Source of the DNA: Lophium mytilinum
Lineage: Eukaryota > Ascomycota > Dothideomycetes > Mytilinidiales > Mytilinidiaceae
Length of the DNA: 64,000 nucleotides
Direction of reading: 5' to 3'
Assembly: GCA_010093605.1 (NCBI GenBank)
Contig: MU004196.1
Location: 1,503,454 to 1,567,453, forward strand
Each line of letters starts with the position of its first letter. Within the stretch, counting starts at the first letter, position 1. The notes below the pieces were generated by a model. That model saw only the letters and a program-made list of their open reading frames with translations, did no database searches and was not told the DNA's origin. Positions 19,727-30,719 of this stretch are shown here, one piece after another. The position numbers were made by a program, and so were the translations under genes.

Positions 19727-20839
19727 CTACTCCTCCTTGACGTGACCACTCCCTGGGACCAGCCCCCCCATGATCCCATCTGCCATCGCCCCAGCATCCG
19801 TCTGCACCTTGTCCATATTTATCTCCTCCACCACCCCATTGATAACCACCGCAACCTCCGGATCCTGCACCAACTCCCCCATCACATCCCCCTCCTGCCG
19901 CCAATACTGCTCCACCTCCCCCCGCAACACCTTATCCCTCACAACCGCATTCCTCAACACCCCCAACGCCCGCATCTTCATCAGAGTCTCCTCCACATTC
20001 TTCGTCGCCGCCTGCACCCTCACCGCCACCGGCGGCGGCCTCGCCAACCACCGATTCGTACTCGTCAACCACAACGCGAGCCCCAGCAGCCCGTCTAACC
20101 CTGCGACCGCGAGCAGCCGCAGCGTCCGCACGCGCCAGAACACGTTGGCTAGGTCCTCCATCCGTTTCACCTTCTTGTTCCGCGTCATGTCGTACGTCGC
20201 TGTGTACCACACCTCCACCACCACTATCGCGAGGGCCGCGATCCACCCCTGCTTGCGCCAGCGCGCGCCTTCAAGCCCGGCGAAGACGTCGCTGGTCGCC
20301 GCGCCCAGCACGACGGCGTGCAGGAGGTGCGGCCAGAGCAGCTTGGGGAGGTGGTACGCGAAGTAGCCCCACGCATCGTCGGCGCCACAGACGGTGCAGT
20401 GCGCCACGGTGTCGGGGCCGAAGGCGAGGTAGGCGAGCCTACTCTCCGTATTGACAAACTTCGCGCGTAGCGTGATATCGGTGGGCGTAAGGGGGCGGAG
20501 GACCTCGAGGCGCTTGAAGAGCACATCGGTGTCGATTTGCAGCCGCGATTGGGTGGCGACGAAGATGTTTTCGGGGGCGAAGGCGGGGAGGGAGAGGAGG
20601 AGGGCGAGGGAGGCGCTGGCGAAGAGGAGGTTGAGGGCGCGCTTTGTGGGGGCGGGGACGGGCCGGATGGGGATGCTGCTGTTCGGGTAGAGGATGGACT
20701 TGACGAAGTCGATGAGTTTGGGGACGACGTAGGGCGCGAGTACGGATGTGAGGGTGCGCGCGAGGGGGGAGAGGAAGGTTAGGTATGGGACTATGAAGTA
20801 GCAGCCGACCCAGATGATGATAGTTTGGAGGGCGCCCAT
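19727..20839 (-). CDS. Fungal multi-pass membrane protein of unknown function
   Basis: 370 residues from the ATG at 20839 (MGALQTIIIWVGCYFIVPYL). The earlier ATG at 20962 would add a leader-like piece. Hydrophobic segments lie at about 4-22 and 65-85, near WPHLLHAVVLGAATSDVFAG, at WIAALAIVVVEVWYTATYDM, and at LAVAGLDGLLGLALWL, suggesting four to five helices. A CTVCGADDAWGYFAYHLPKL motif precedes the third. The C-terminal ~100 residues are soluble, charged and helical (VEETLMKMRALGVLRN...). I recognise no named family. It is convergent with the MDR oxidoreductase. GC is high, with coding-like codon use. Confidence 0.75.
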   Translation of the reverse strand: MGALQTIIIWVGCYFIVPYLTFLSPLARTLTSVLAPYVVPKLIDFVKSILYPNSSIPIRPVPAPTKRALNLLFASASLALLLSLPAFAPENIFVATQSRLQIDTDVLFKRLEVLRPLTPTDITLRAKFVNTESRLAYLAFGPDTVAHCTVCGADDAWGYFAYHLPKLLWPHLLHAVVLGAATSDVFAGLEGARWRKQGWIAALAIVVVEVWYTATYDMTRNKKVKRMEDLANVFWRVRTLRLLAVAGLDGLLGLALWLTSTNRWLARPPPVAVRVQAATKNVEETLMKMRALGVLRNAVVRDKVLRGEVEQYWRQEGDVMGELVQDPEVAVVINGVVEEINMDKVQTDAGAMADGIMGGLVPGSGHVKEE

Positions 20840-21272
20840 TGTCGAGGTTGTGAAGAAGAGAGCGGCATGGGATAGGAGGAATGAAAGGAGAGTTCCAAGG
20901 TTGGAGGATTGGAGGAGACACGTAGCAAACAAGGGAGGTGAATGGTTGTTGTCGAAAGTCAAAGGTGTCGCTTCCGAGCCGGAGGCATGTGGGACGGACT
21001 ATTTCTTGGTAAGGCTGAGCCGGCCGACCACGGGTATATATGCAGGAACAGCACCATATTTGGAATTAATGGGATGGATTACGTGTCTTTGACTAGATAT
21101 CTACAGCTTATGCTTCTCAATATATATGCCGAAATTTTGCGGCTGGAACTCCTCTAAAACCACAACAGCCTCCCCGCTATCTACGCCATGCTCTGTGCAG
21201 AATAAAGAAAATCGTCTCCTTCGTAAAAGAACTCCCAATACTCCAATGCGCTGCGAACCGTAAATGCAACAT
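20840..21272. other. Intergenic, nothing recognised
   Basis: About 430 bp between two minus-strand genes: the promoter of the membrane protein gene and the 3' region of the aminotransferase. No further feature was seen. Confidence 0.5.
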
Positions 21273-22610
21273 CTAGGCCTTCTCCTCGACAACATAGCCC
21301 CACTCATGCTGCTCCTTGCCCCACATGATATTCTTCAACCACGTCTTGATGGTCTTGGTATACGTCCCCATATCCCCCTCCTTCATGTCAATGTTCAACT
21401 CCTTTCCGCGGAAGTTGATCAAGCTGATCGGCGCGATGAAGAACGCAGTCCCAGAAACAAAGCATTCGATCAGGCGTCCCTCATTGTACGCCTCCTCGAG
21501 CTCAAACATGTCGTACTTCCGCTCGACGACTTCGAGCTCCCCACCCTTCTCTAACCTCGTCCGCGCCAGTTCGAGAACACTTCGTCGGGTGACACCATCT
21601 AGAATGATCTTCTCGCCTAGGGGAGCGGTAACAAGCTGGGTCTTCCCCTCCTTAGTCTTCCACACAACGAAGAAGTTCGAGGCTCCGGCTTCCGTGACGT
21701 TGCACTTCTCCCCAAATAGCCACAGGATCTGGTCGAACCCTTGGGCGCGTGCCTCGCCCTGCGCGACGAGAGAGGGGCCGTAGTTCGCGCCCACCTTGGC
21801 ATATCCGAACCCGCCGGGCCAGGCGCGGACCATGTCGTCCCTGCTCGCCAACAGCTTCATCCCCCCGGGCGTCGACGACGCATCCATAGCCGGGAACATC
21901 GTCATGATAACGTAGAGGAGAGCTTCCTTCGGTCGTTGCACACCTAGAGCGGAGTCCGTTGCGATCATAGTAGGTCGGATGTAAAGGAAAGCGCCGGGTT
22001 GGTCCTTGGGTAGCCACTTCGCCCCATCCTGTGCACAAAGCGCCACGATCAACTTAAGCAGCTCCGCCGGTTGGAACGCAGGCAAGGCGATGCGGTTCGT
22101 GGACATGAGCATGCGGTTGCAGTTGAGGGTCGGGCGGAAGAGACGCAGCTTTCCGTCGTAGCCCCGGTACAGCTTCATCCCCTCGAAGCACTCGGTTGCG
22201 TAGTGCAGCACTGAGGCCGTGGGCATGATGCTCAGAGGCCCGTAGGCTTGCAGTGAAGGGGCGTCCCATCCGTTGGATACTGTCCATCGGGCCTGGATCA
22301 TGTGGTCGGTGCACACTTTTTGGGAGGCGATTTCGGGGCTGCCGGCCGCGGGCACGGTGCGAGGATTTGAGGTGAGGGCGATGTTGAGGCGGGCGGCAGA
22401 GAGTTCGGGAAGGGGGTTTGCGGTGCCATTGGAGATGATTTTCGAGGCGCCGTTGGTCAAAGAATCGGTGTCTTGGGTGGATATGCCATTGGAGGTGCCA
22501 TTGGAGTGGCTTGGTTCCGTGGTCAGCGAGTGGGCAGTCTTATCGACGCTGGAGGCAATGCCTTGGGCAGTTAATTTGGAGGTGGTGGTTGCGATGGCCA
22601 TCGGAGACAT
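21273..22610 (-). CDS. Branched-chain amino acid aminotransferase (PLP, class IV)
   Basis: 445 residues from the ATG at 22610 (MSPMAIATTTSK). The first ~75 residues are Ser/Thr/Asn/Gly-rich and poorly conserved in type. The core begins at LNIALTSNPRTVP. SVLHYATECFEGMKLYRG is the fold-type IV hallmark. The PLP lysine is Lys272 in GYAKVGANYG, and Glu307 of TEAGASNFF binds the cofactor. The enzyme exchanges amino groups between Leu/Ile/Val and 2-oxoglutarate. The N-terminal tail is not a clear mitochondrial presequence, so a cytosolic or pathway-specific isoform is possible. Such second copies occur in secondary-metabolite clusters, but no synthase is visible here. Confidence 0.92.
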   Translation of the reverse strand: MSPMAIATTTSKLTAQGIASSVDKTAHSLTTEPSHSNGTSNGISTQDTDSLTNGASKIISNGTANPLPELSAARLNIALTSNPRTVPAAGSPEIASQKVCTDHMIQARWTVSNGWDAPSLQAYGPLSIMPTASVLHYATECFEGMKLYRGYDGKLRLFRPTLNCNRMLMSTNRIALPAFQPAELLKLIVALCAQDGAKWLPKDQPGAFLYIRPTMIATDSALGVQRPKEALLYVIMTMFPAMDASSTPGGMKLLASRDDMVRAWPGGFGYAKVGANYGPSLVAQGEARAQGFDQILWLFGEKCNVTEAGASNFFVVWKTKEGKTQLVTAPLGEKIILDGVTRRSVLELARTRLEKGGELEVVERKYDMFELEEAYNEGRLIECFVSGTAFFIAPISLINFRGKELNIDMKEGDMGTYTKTIKTWLKNIMWGKEQHEWGYVVEEKA

Positions 22611-23867
22611 TGCGGGAGAGCTTCGAAGATGGAATATATGAAAGAAAATGCAATCAGTCAAGGCAAATGCGACAGTAAATGCGAGTAGGGAGAATGTCTT
22701 GTCGAAGAACTATGGGAACTATGCGTCTTAAATGCTTTTGAAAGAAAGTGGGCACCATGAGGGGTGCTAGAACTATGATTCATCGCCCTATCACCTTTCC
22801 ATATCTACGCCCCTTCGGATCTCGGGTCTGGGAGATAGTCCCAGTAAAAGCCTGCGACAGAGATTTAGTTGGTCCCCACCTGGTGCAGGCATTGATGTGC
22901 CGTTCTTTGATGCGGTATGCAGGTCTTGTGATGTACGGAGGTAAAGCGTTGTAGGAGTCTTTTTTTCGCCGCCGTGGCTACCCGGCGATAGGAACCGCTG
23001 TCCGGGGTAGAGAAAACTCGGTATGCCGCATCAATCCCTGCTGTAACGCTAGCTTGAGCGGATACTGGCGGCACGAGTACCGTAGCATTCACGTCATGTT
23101 TCGTTATCTTTTGCTATACCTATTTGGTGCCCTTCTGCTTTCCCGTATATGTTTCACGATGCCCCTTCATTGGCAAAAGTCAACATCTCTTTCAAATTCG
23201 AGTTTTCTTGTGGCGAGAAAGTGCATCATAGAATACCGTGGTTCAAAGCTTCCGTCGCTACAAATTTTACCTGAATGAAACCATGAAGAAACTGCTTTAT
23301 CTAACATATTCTCTCTCCGGATTCCAACATCGAGCGGTGTTATAGCGTGCACATACATGGGAACCATTCTAGGAATCCAAGGAGGCGGATGAGTTGGCTT
23401 AGTCAGCACCCATTCCACCTCACTCTACTTTGAACACCATCTTTCCATTTACGATACCATTAATACTCAATACACGATTTCAGGCCCACCACAGCTTATA
23501 CCCCAACTTCGAATCTCCAATTGCAATTACAATGCACAGAACTACTGATATGAGCCGGCCATCTCTCAATCCGACGAATCGCATACACCCTTCATGTCAT
23601 CGCGCTTCTCGAATCAGTCAAGGCGCGCGCCCTACCGCAAGGATAGTGCTTGGGGCTAATGCACCTTGTACTTCGACGAAGAGAAGGGCGTGCATCATGC
23701 AACTCCGGGGTAACTGATGCTTGCATGTAGAGCTGTAGGTCAGGTGACTTTCTTTGTTGCGCTCTCAATCCCGCATTCCATTCAGAGAACTACTTCGAGT
23801 CGTCTCCTTTGTCACATTGTCCCAGGATTGATATTTGATCCACGGTAATAATGTTGCATTTGTGTGC
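22611..23867. other. Intergenic, nothing recognised
   Basis: About 1.25 kb upstream of the aminotransferase. Frames at 22748, 23054 and 23430 on the plus strand are short and without features. No RNA gene was recognised. Confidence 0.5.
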
Positions 23868-24060
23868 CACAAGGGGCATGAAAGAGGTGGCACACTCAAC
23901 CTGCATTCTGCCTCTTGCATACATGTCTGCCGCTGTTTGCGATGCTTCGGTACATTTTTAGAAATATCATAGAGGTAGAACCTCTTAGCTTTGGGCTATC
24001 TAGAAATTTGCTGAAGTACTCCAAGCAGTGGCAACAAGTGTACACGCGACCGCATCCTTG
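23868..24060 (+). mobile_element. MITE family 2, copy A (5' part only)
   Basis: It starts like copy B (here AAGGGGCATGAAAGAGGTGG then CACACTC) and stays alignable through CATTCTGCC, TCTGCCGCTGTTTG and CCAAGCAGTGGCAACAAGTG. No right terminal repeat is found. It stops within a few bases of the end of the GH43-like gene. Confidence 0.6.
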
Positions 24061-24065
24061 CTAAC

Positions 24066-25292
24066 CTATCCATGGCTAGGGGTGATCCAGTTCTGCAGCT
24101 CTGAATCGCTCGCCTGCTTCACTGAAGAATCGACGGGCACCTTGACGTCAACCTTAATGAAGTACGGTCGGCGGTGGCTACTTTGAAACTTTTTCGTGCC
24201 GTCCTTGACGGGAGCGTCTTTGGGATCGTACCCAGCAAACAACAATATCCATCCGTTGTTAGGACCGATCTGAGCGACGGTAGGCACACCAGGCGCCAGG
24301 ACTTGATCGCCCACGTAGCGCCAGCCGTCGTGCTTCTCGTCGCCCTGGAGGAGGTAAAAGACCTCCTTTTGCCCCTGAGATTTCCAGAGATGATCCGGGT
24401 TATTCTTCATCACCTTTCGGTACTGTTAGCCTTTGGCTGGGAGGAACGTGTCCGAATAAGCAATGTCTATCTTGTATGACCGGCGATCGTACGCTCCTAC
24501 AGAATAAGCCATGAGAAACTTACCGTTGATGGCCCTCATGTTGCCAGTCTCAATGAGCTTGAAGCTGTCATTGCCTTCGACGTAATCTTCCGAGTTCAAA
24601 TTATCATTGGGGAGCAACAGAAAGGTGGGCTTGCTGCCCGGTGTCTTGGTTGTCGGATTATCCATTGGCCATGCGACCACGCCATCACGCTTTGGTTTCT
24701 TGGAGTATTGCTTCTGGTAGACCAGGTAAAGCTGTCCAGCCGGTGTCTGGAAGTACTTGCCGTCGTAATTGGCATCGACATCTTCCGAGAAGGATCCAAC
24801 CAGCACCTTGTCCCCAATCCAGGATGTGGGTGGCACGTCCACGGCTGATGCGTTCTCCGGGTGCGCGTGTACGATGACACTCCAACCGGAAATGCCTTTA
24901 CAATCAGGTGTGCTCTGTACATGCAGCGTTACCAGCGCATCCCACGAGCGACTGGTACCGGATCCGCTCTGGAAAGGGTGGATCCCAGCAGCACCACAAA
25001 AAGTTGTATTGGAGTCATCCGCAGCTTGCTTTAAGGCCCGAGTGTTATCGTATTTATTGGGGTGCGAAGAGGCGCATTTAGGCTGAAGGGAGCCATCACA
25101 TTCCAAATACTTGTGCGTGGTGCCCGAGATGTAGACGACTTTGCTTGTCTCATAAGGAACGTGAAATGGATCCGAGAAATACCCTGTCTTGCCGGCTTCA
25201 TCGACGTTCGTAATGGGAGAGATGGGTATATCAGCCTGAGCATGCGCCAAGAGAGCAAAGATTCTAAGGGTAGGGAGGAAAGCGGCAAGCAT
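24066..25292 (-). pseudogene. Secreted GH43-like glycosidase gene with one in-frame TAA
   Basis: A single frame from the ATG at 25292 to 24066 (409 codons) is interrupted by a TAA at 24426-24428, after DTFLPAKG and before QYRKVMKNNPD. It begins with a signal peptide, MLAAFLPTLRIFALLAHAQA. GYFSDPFHV, NYDGKYFQTPAGQLYLVYQ, LIETGNMRAINGKFLMAYSV and YKIDIAYS read like blades of a five-bladed propeller of the GH43/62 type, with the Glu of LIETG a candidate general acid. An Arg-Pro-rich C-terminal blade follows the stop. CAA-to-TAA is the type of change RIP makes. No GT-AG intron removes it. It lies between two copies of MITE family 2. The family call is tentative; secretion is likely if the gene is expressed. 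Confidence 0.6.
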
Positions 25293-25870
25293 TTTGAAGC
25301 TAGGTACTTGGTGCGCGAGGACTTGGAGAGTAGGATAAAATGGTAGAATGGAAGGCAATCTGATGTTATAGCTATGTCGAGACGGTATAATAGTCTTAGC
25401 TACTGAATAGGTATAGCGATAGCGAAAGGAAGTTCTGAAATGTCGGCTCTCCTATATATTCGTTATGACATGGAACATTCTTACCTTGCTAGGCCGCTAT
25501 GTAATCTGCGTCTTGCCTTATATTGTGGTGTTGCAAAGTGGGCTGAGGACCTCGCAGCATCGCACTGGATGGAACCTCAGGCTCACCATCACAGAACGTG
25601 AGACTCCGCGCACTGGCCCAAAAACACCACTATTGACGTCTAGAACAGCAGCAAGGATACCAATGATTTTCGACTTAGCTATAGTTAACTACACCGCCTG
25701 TTTTAACAGGTGCTGTAAGACTTCCAATTGAAAACCAGCAATGGGACGCGCAAGGATGATTTCTCGTCTCGAAATCCTCCGACCATCGGAGTCTTGCTTT
25801 TTGTGGTGATCAGCTTAAGCCTCGCAGCGTAGCGCTTATCTTTAATTTGGGGCCAGTTCGGCCACCCCGT
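25293..25870. other. Intergenic, nothing recognised
   Basis: The promoter side of the GH43-like gene. No ORF with features and no clear repeat before MITE copy B. Confidence 0.5.
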
Positions 25871-26287
25871 CACGCAGGGCAAGAAACAAGTGGCACACCC
25901 AGCTAGCATTCTGCCATTTATACACCTGTGTGCCTGTCTGCCGCCATTTATGGTCCTTTAATGCATTGTTACAGCTATAGTTAAGATAGCAACCCTTAGA
26001 TTTAGGCTATATAGAAACTTTCCGAGGCACTCTATACAGTGGGAAACAGGTGCACTAACCTACTTAGTACTCTAAAACAGCATAGGAGCATAAAATAATA
26101 TTCTATAAATCTGTAAGATATGCGTATTACTTTTATATTTATATACGCTTGTATAGCACCGTCTAGGGTCCTCTAGTATCCTATTGCTATCTATAGAACG
26201 GCAGCTTTGGCAAGCCTAATAGCTCTCCGGGCCGCCTCAGACGGTGTTGAACTGCTGGAGTGTGCCACTTTTTTCCTGCCTAGCGTG
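25871..26287 (+). mobile_element. MITE family 2, copy B (~417 bp, both ends)
   Basis: The left end CACGCAGGGCAAGAAACAAG then TGGCACAC pairs with the right end, reverse-complemented CACGCTAGGCAGGAAAAAAG then TGGCACAC: about 28 bp terminal inverted repeats. CCCGT lies on both sides and may be a short target duplication. The interior is AT-rich and non-coding. The ends and size suggest a non-autonomous DNA transposon, but the superfamily cannot be fixed by eye. The following 26288-26611 holds nothing else recognised. Confidence 0.7.
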
Positions 26288-26611
26288 CCCGTGTATCCAT
26301 TTAATGTCAACGCGCGTAGGGGTAATTCGGTAGTATATTAACGCCCTGAAAGCGCCATAGCTACTTCCTGCTATCCACGCTCAGTTTGGCTACGTAGCGA
26401 AACTGAGCCTGAATCGTGTATAAGGTTTGAGAGGCCACAGATCCTGTGATTGACCCTCAGAGTCGATCAAGCGGCTAGATGAAAATCAACGCCACGGTGC
26501 GGGGCTTCATCCAGTGCGATGCGCTTGGCCCCCACTCTGTAACACTGCAAATGTAAGACAGGGACACCGATGACGTAGCGGCTTGGGGATGCATACCCAA
26601 CTGTCAAAAAC

Positions 26612-28639
26612 ATGTCAGCCATTTTATTTTCGACAGTCCATTCTCCATCGGCCGCGAGAATGGCGAACCCCAACACGGCCCTCTTCTGCGACAACATTGG
26701 ACATAGTAATGCGACAAGCGATTTGGAATGTTGTTATCTGAACGACCAGAACTCATCCGTATGCCAGAGGAACTTCGGTGCTGGATCAGGAACTTTCAGC
26801 GGAGGATGCAATCTGACTGGGAATTGCATTGCGGACTGCCAGAGTACTGAGGTGCTATACAGTTCAGTAGCACAACTCAGTGCCTATGGGGGAACCGGCT
26901 TTGGGCCTATTCGAAGATTCGCGACATGTGTCAATATACCAGCCATGGCTGGCTACTCAAGCCACAAACTTCTCGGGAACCTGGCTTCGGTGATTGATCC
27001 ACACCTACCGCAGAATAGGACGAACGCCGATTTGAGTGGGGTCACATCAGCTGTCACTGAGTGCCTGACGCAGACTTGCAGAGCGTCGAGGAACAAGAAA
27101 GCTTGTATAAACAGTTGCGCTCCGGTGAATCTCCTTACCAATAGCACGACGCCGAATATTGAGGGGGTGAACGATTGTTTGCATACGCTATGTCATGGTG
27201 GCTACGACTCTTTGCCGTATGCTGACGCGGATATCATTGGCATTGGAGTGAGTCTTTATACGCAACGCTCATTACAGTACTACGCCATAAGTCTGGGTAC
27301 ATGAACACATTTCTACTTGGCTCCAACTTACTCACGACCTCGACATTACTGCTGGACCCTCGAAACTTTGTGGCGGTACCCCAAGCAGAGGTGAACCAGT
27401 GTGCCCAGACTTATGGCCTGTCACTATATCAAGTACTTATCGGAACAGGTTTTTGCAGCATACATCATGCAATGCATCTTCGTCGTCCTCCTCTGCTTCG
27501 GCTTGTTCGGCTTCGACCTTTACAATAGACCAAGAAGTCGGCCATCCACGACCACAGAGCACGTTCCCTCAGAAAGTAAACCCTCCCAGTCCGAAACAGA
27601 AATCACGCCAGCAAATGCAGGAAATCCGCCCAAGCCCAACGATGAAGATCCTAGCCATGAAGAGCTCTTCGAAAACTTCCTCGTAGAATACCACAAAACG
27701 CAATGCTACTTTAGCGCCACCCTCCAGATTGCTTCACTCTCTTACGGCATCTTCGAGACCAATATGCTGCTCATCTTCATGCTGATTCCACTTGCAACAA
27801 ATGGCATCCTACCAGTTGTCTTTGCCTTTGTCCTTCTCTTCCGGCACGGAAAGTCTACTATGGACGTCACCCTCTTGACCATCGCATGCTGGTTCCTATC
27901 CTCGCTCGTATACTGGATCCTGTACGCGCATATTATACCAATCAACTCACAGATCCGGTCCACCCAGAAGCAATATCGGGCTTACGAACAGTTCATGTAT
28001 AAGCTGTCTGCGATCGATGCGTGCGGGGGTTATTCGGGACTTGCAGTTTGTCCTGGGAACAATTTCAACCTCGGGAGAGCTGACATCTTCGCTGCCTCAC
28101 ACAACCTCCGCGTCCTCACGCCAATTATCTGGTCGTTCTCGACCTTGTGTCTCATCGCTGCTGTCTTCTCCAAATATCTCATGTGGCGTCGGAGCCGAGA
28201 CGACGGTCATGCCTACCAGGCTCCCTCTGAGGTGGGCGAAGCTGGCGAAGCGAGTGAAGACGTACCTCAAGGGAGCAATAGTCCGATATCACTGCGTTCA
28301 CGTTCCGGGTCATCCATCATCTACTGGCTAACGACTCTGTGCTTCCTTGCGGGCATCGGCATGCAACTAAGTCTGCTGTCGATTGGAACGAGCTTGAATA
28401 TGATGAATAGACATTACTGGAGTTTTGGGCAGGTTATGGCGATTACGGTATGGTCGCCGCCGCTGTTGGGGTGGATATATGATGAGTGTAAGAAAATCTT
28501 GAAGGAGAAATTCAATATTGGTGAGCGAGGTATTATTCTTGGTAGTAAGCAACAGGCTGACATTAGCAGGCGATATACCGAAGTAAGGCGCACCGTGTGT
28601 CTGGGTGCAGTTAATAAGAGGGTGCTCGGTATTCTTTAG
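26612..28639 (+). CDS. Seven-helix membrane protein with Cys-rich outer domain
   Basis: Two exons, 26612-27247 and 27449-28639, give 608 residues; splicing joins ...DADIIGIG to VFAAYIMQCIF in frame. The N-terminal ~205 residues hold about 20 Cys and several N-glycosylation sites (NATS, NSS, NLT, NRT, NST), fitting an extracellular domain. Seven hydrophobic helices follow: one just after the splice point, two around LLIFMLIPLATNGILPVVFAFVLL, then LLTIACWFLSSLVYWILY, IIWSFSTLCLIAAVF, WLTTLCFLAGIGMQLSLL and VMAITVWSPPLLGWIY. A basic cytosolic tail ends it. A receptor-like role is suggested by shape only; I do not recognise the family. The start could instead be 26660. Confidence 0.75.
27273..27428 (-). 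mobile_element. MITE family 1, copy 4, inside an intron (156 bp)
   Basis: In reverse orientation, GTGACAGGCCATAAGTCTGG and TTGGGGTACC match MITE 1 copies. The other end, ACAGTACTACGCCATAAGTC, is the opposite terminal repeat; TA lies at both ends. It fills most of the 201 bp intron (27248-27448) of the seven-helix gene and is shorter inside than copies 1-3. Confidence 0.75.
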
Positions 28640-29043
28640 TAAGGCTGAAAGCATAGCCGAAATTGATTCGATGCACGGTTCAAATAAAGGGTTCGAAGTC
28701 ACCCAAAAAGAGGGAAAGGGACGAGACGCAAACACATAGGTAGTCCTAGGGTTTAGTACAGGGCATTAGTTCGTGTAATTTCCTTGAATACTGATTCGAC
28801 CATTCTTGGAAAATGCTCATGACAACCTGGGCCCCGCCGAAAAAGCCAATTATGAGCGTTTGGAGACGCCCCGGTCGCCTCAGTTATGACTTACACATCT
28901 CGCCTAGAAATCTGATGATGGAGCGAAACGCCTCAGACAGCGGCAAGTAGGGGCACACACAGGCTGGGGACCATACAACCGAGCGCTAGGATTATACGAG
29001 CCTCATACTTTCGATACTTTAAGAGAAAAAAACCTACGTCATA
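28640..29043. other. Intergenic, nothing recognised
   Basis: About 400 bp between convergent genes; no feature seen. Confidence 0.5.
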
Positions 29044-30117
29044 TCATTGCGGCCAACACGACCTATTCCCGGTATCCCACTCCCCGGGGTTAATATCGGA
29101 GCTTAATTCAGGCACATCATCCTGAGCATGCTCCTCATCCTGAGCATTCTCCTCAAACTGGGAATTATCGATGATTGGTCTCCTTTGACGAGGAGCGAAA
29201 ACACGCACACGGCAGTTCGGACCTATAATATGTTAGCATACAATACAGACAACCCTCACAAAACGGGGGAAAGGGGCCATAATAGACATTAACTTACAAA
29301 TAAAGAGCGGGGCCGTCGGGTGATTGAGCAAGCCATGCAAACAATCTCTCCCGAAGACATGCCCACATGTATTCAGACGCACCGGAATGTGGTTAGCATT
29401 ATACTCATCTTCCTGGCAAATCGTGCAGTTTTCCATATCACCTTCACCTTCGGGTACTCGAGTCGCAACATCGTCAACGTCGATCTCATCACCAACAAAC
29501 TCGAATCCAACATCCTCTAGCTCTCCAAACCGGCCCCGCAGTACTGATGAGGTCAAGGAGTCGTTCGCACTCCCCGGGGGAGGGGCGCCGTCAGTGTCGC
29601 TGTCAGTATCGTCGTCTCTCAGAGGGAGAGTAACCACCTGCACGCCCTCCACAAGCGCAATCGCAAAGTCGCTCTTCAGCATATACAACGCCGTAATCAC
29701 GCCGTCGTCTCCGGGCCTTCTCACGAGCTCCCGGGCCACCTGGATAGGCGCGTTCGGGTCTGCGTCCAGCTCATTCGTGCGGGGATTGATGCCGGGGATG
29801 TACTCCTCGTTGGTCCCCCGGATCCAATAGTCGCCTAGCTGTAGCATAGTGGGGCTTGGTGGGCAGATGTCGGCGCGGAACTCGTCCTCTTCCCAGATCT
29901 TCATTCGCACGTTGAGCTCGGAAAAAGTGACTACGAGTGCGCTCCTCCCGTTGATATCTGCGGTGGCTATCCTGAACATCTCGTGGTGGGGCCGCCCGGG
30001 CATTCTGAAAACCCAGTTATCGCCAATATAGACGTTGCTAGTATCTAAGCGGCCATTTGGGTCTCGCACGTAGACAACACCGAGCGGCTGTTGGCCGGCG
30101 CCTCGTGCATCTGCCAT
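29044..30117 (-). CDS. RING-finger protein, dispersed relative of the 0-7 kb cluster (R4)
   Basis: Two exons, 30117-29298 and 29222-29044, around a 75 bp GTAAGT...TAG intron; 332 residues. Splicing joins TAPLFI to CPNCRVRVF and so completes the RING: CTICQED...CGHVFGRDC...CPNCR. The unspliced frame lacks the last Cys pair. The ~230-residue N-terminal part is rich in beta-type segments. The linker GELEDVGFEFVGDEIDVDDV is the same as in R1-R3, and RQRRPIID follows the RING. The fifth ligand position is Gly. The C-terminal tail is acidic with an AQDEEHAQDD duplication. Probably an E3 ligase; substrate unknown. Confidence 0.85.
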
Positions 30118-30434
30118 CTTGTTTCTAGGCGGTTTCGTTTCCTGTGGGGCGTGGAATTTTGAGTTGATGGCTAATCGCGCTTCCGTTTACACGATCGTTT
30201 GTCTAAGAGGGAAAATGTTTCGAAATAGATATGTAGTTATGAATTGGAATCGGGATAAGGGGTTATGAGCTCTCGTTCGTCCAACAAAGCCGGCTGCATC
30301 GATTGATGGCTTCGTACAAAGGGACGATGGACAAGGGCTTTGTACTCGACAATGGAACAAGGATATGTCTTTTTTCTTGCACTCTACTGCCGCCACTCTC
30401 AGCGCGTCAATACTTTTGAATGAGTGCAGGCTGT

Positions 30435-30591
30435 CCAAACCTATATCAACTGTGCTGAGCAGGAAACTAGTCAAGAGGCAATCTAATCTGCACTACTTGA
30501 AGTTTGACATCGCCCTTGAGTATTCGAAACCCTGTGGGGTACCCCAAGCAGTGGCGTACCAGTGTGCCCAGACCTGTGGCCTGTCACTGTA
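30435..30591 (-). mobile_element. MITE family 1, copy 5 (truncated)
   Basis: Read on the minus strand it starts TA then CAGTGACAGGCCACAGGTC. CACTGCTTGGGGTACCCCAC, GCAGATTAGATTGCCTCTTG and CTAGTTTCCTGCTCAGCA follow, after which the match ends. The other terminal repeat is not found. It lies in the 30118-30719 spacer; nothing else is seen there. Confidence 0.65.
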
Positions 30592-30719
30592 CACAAACAT
30601 ACTATTTGCGTTATCTGCTAGTGTGATGAAAGAAGCTGTTTGAGCCGTAAGTATTGCTGCATAGCAAGCTACCCGTAGAGAAAACGCTAAGTGAAACTAG
30701 CTCAAATATCTGGAACATA

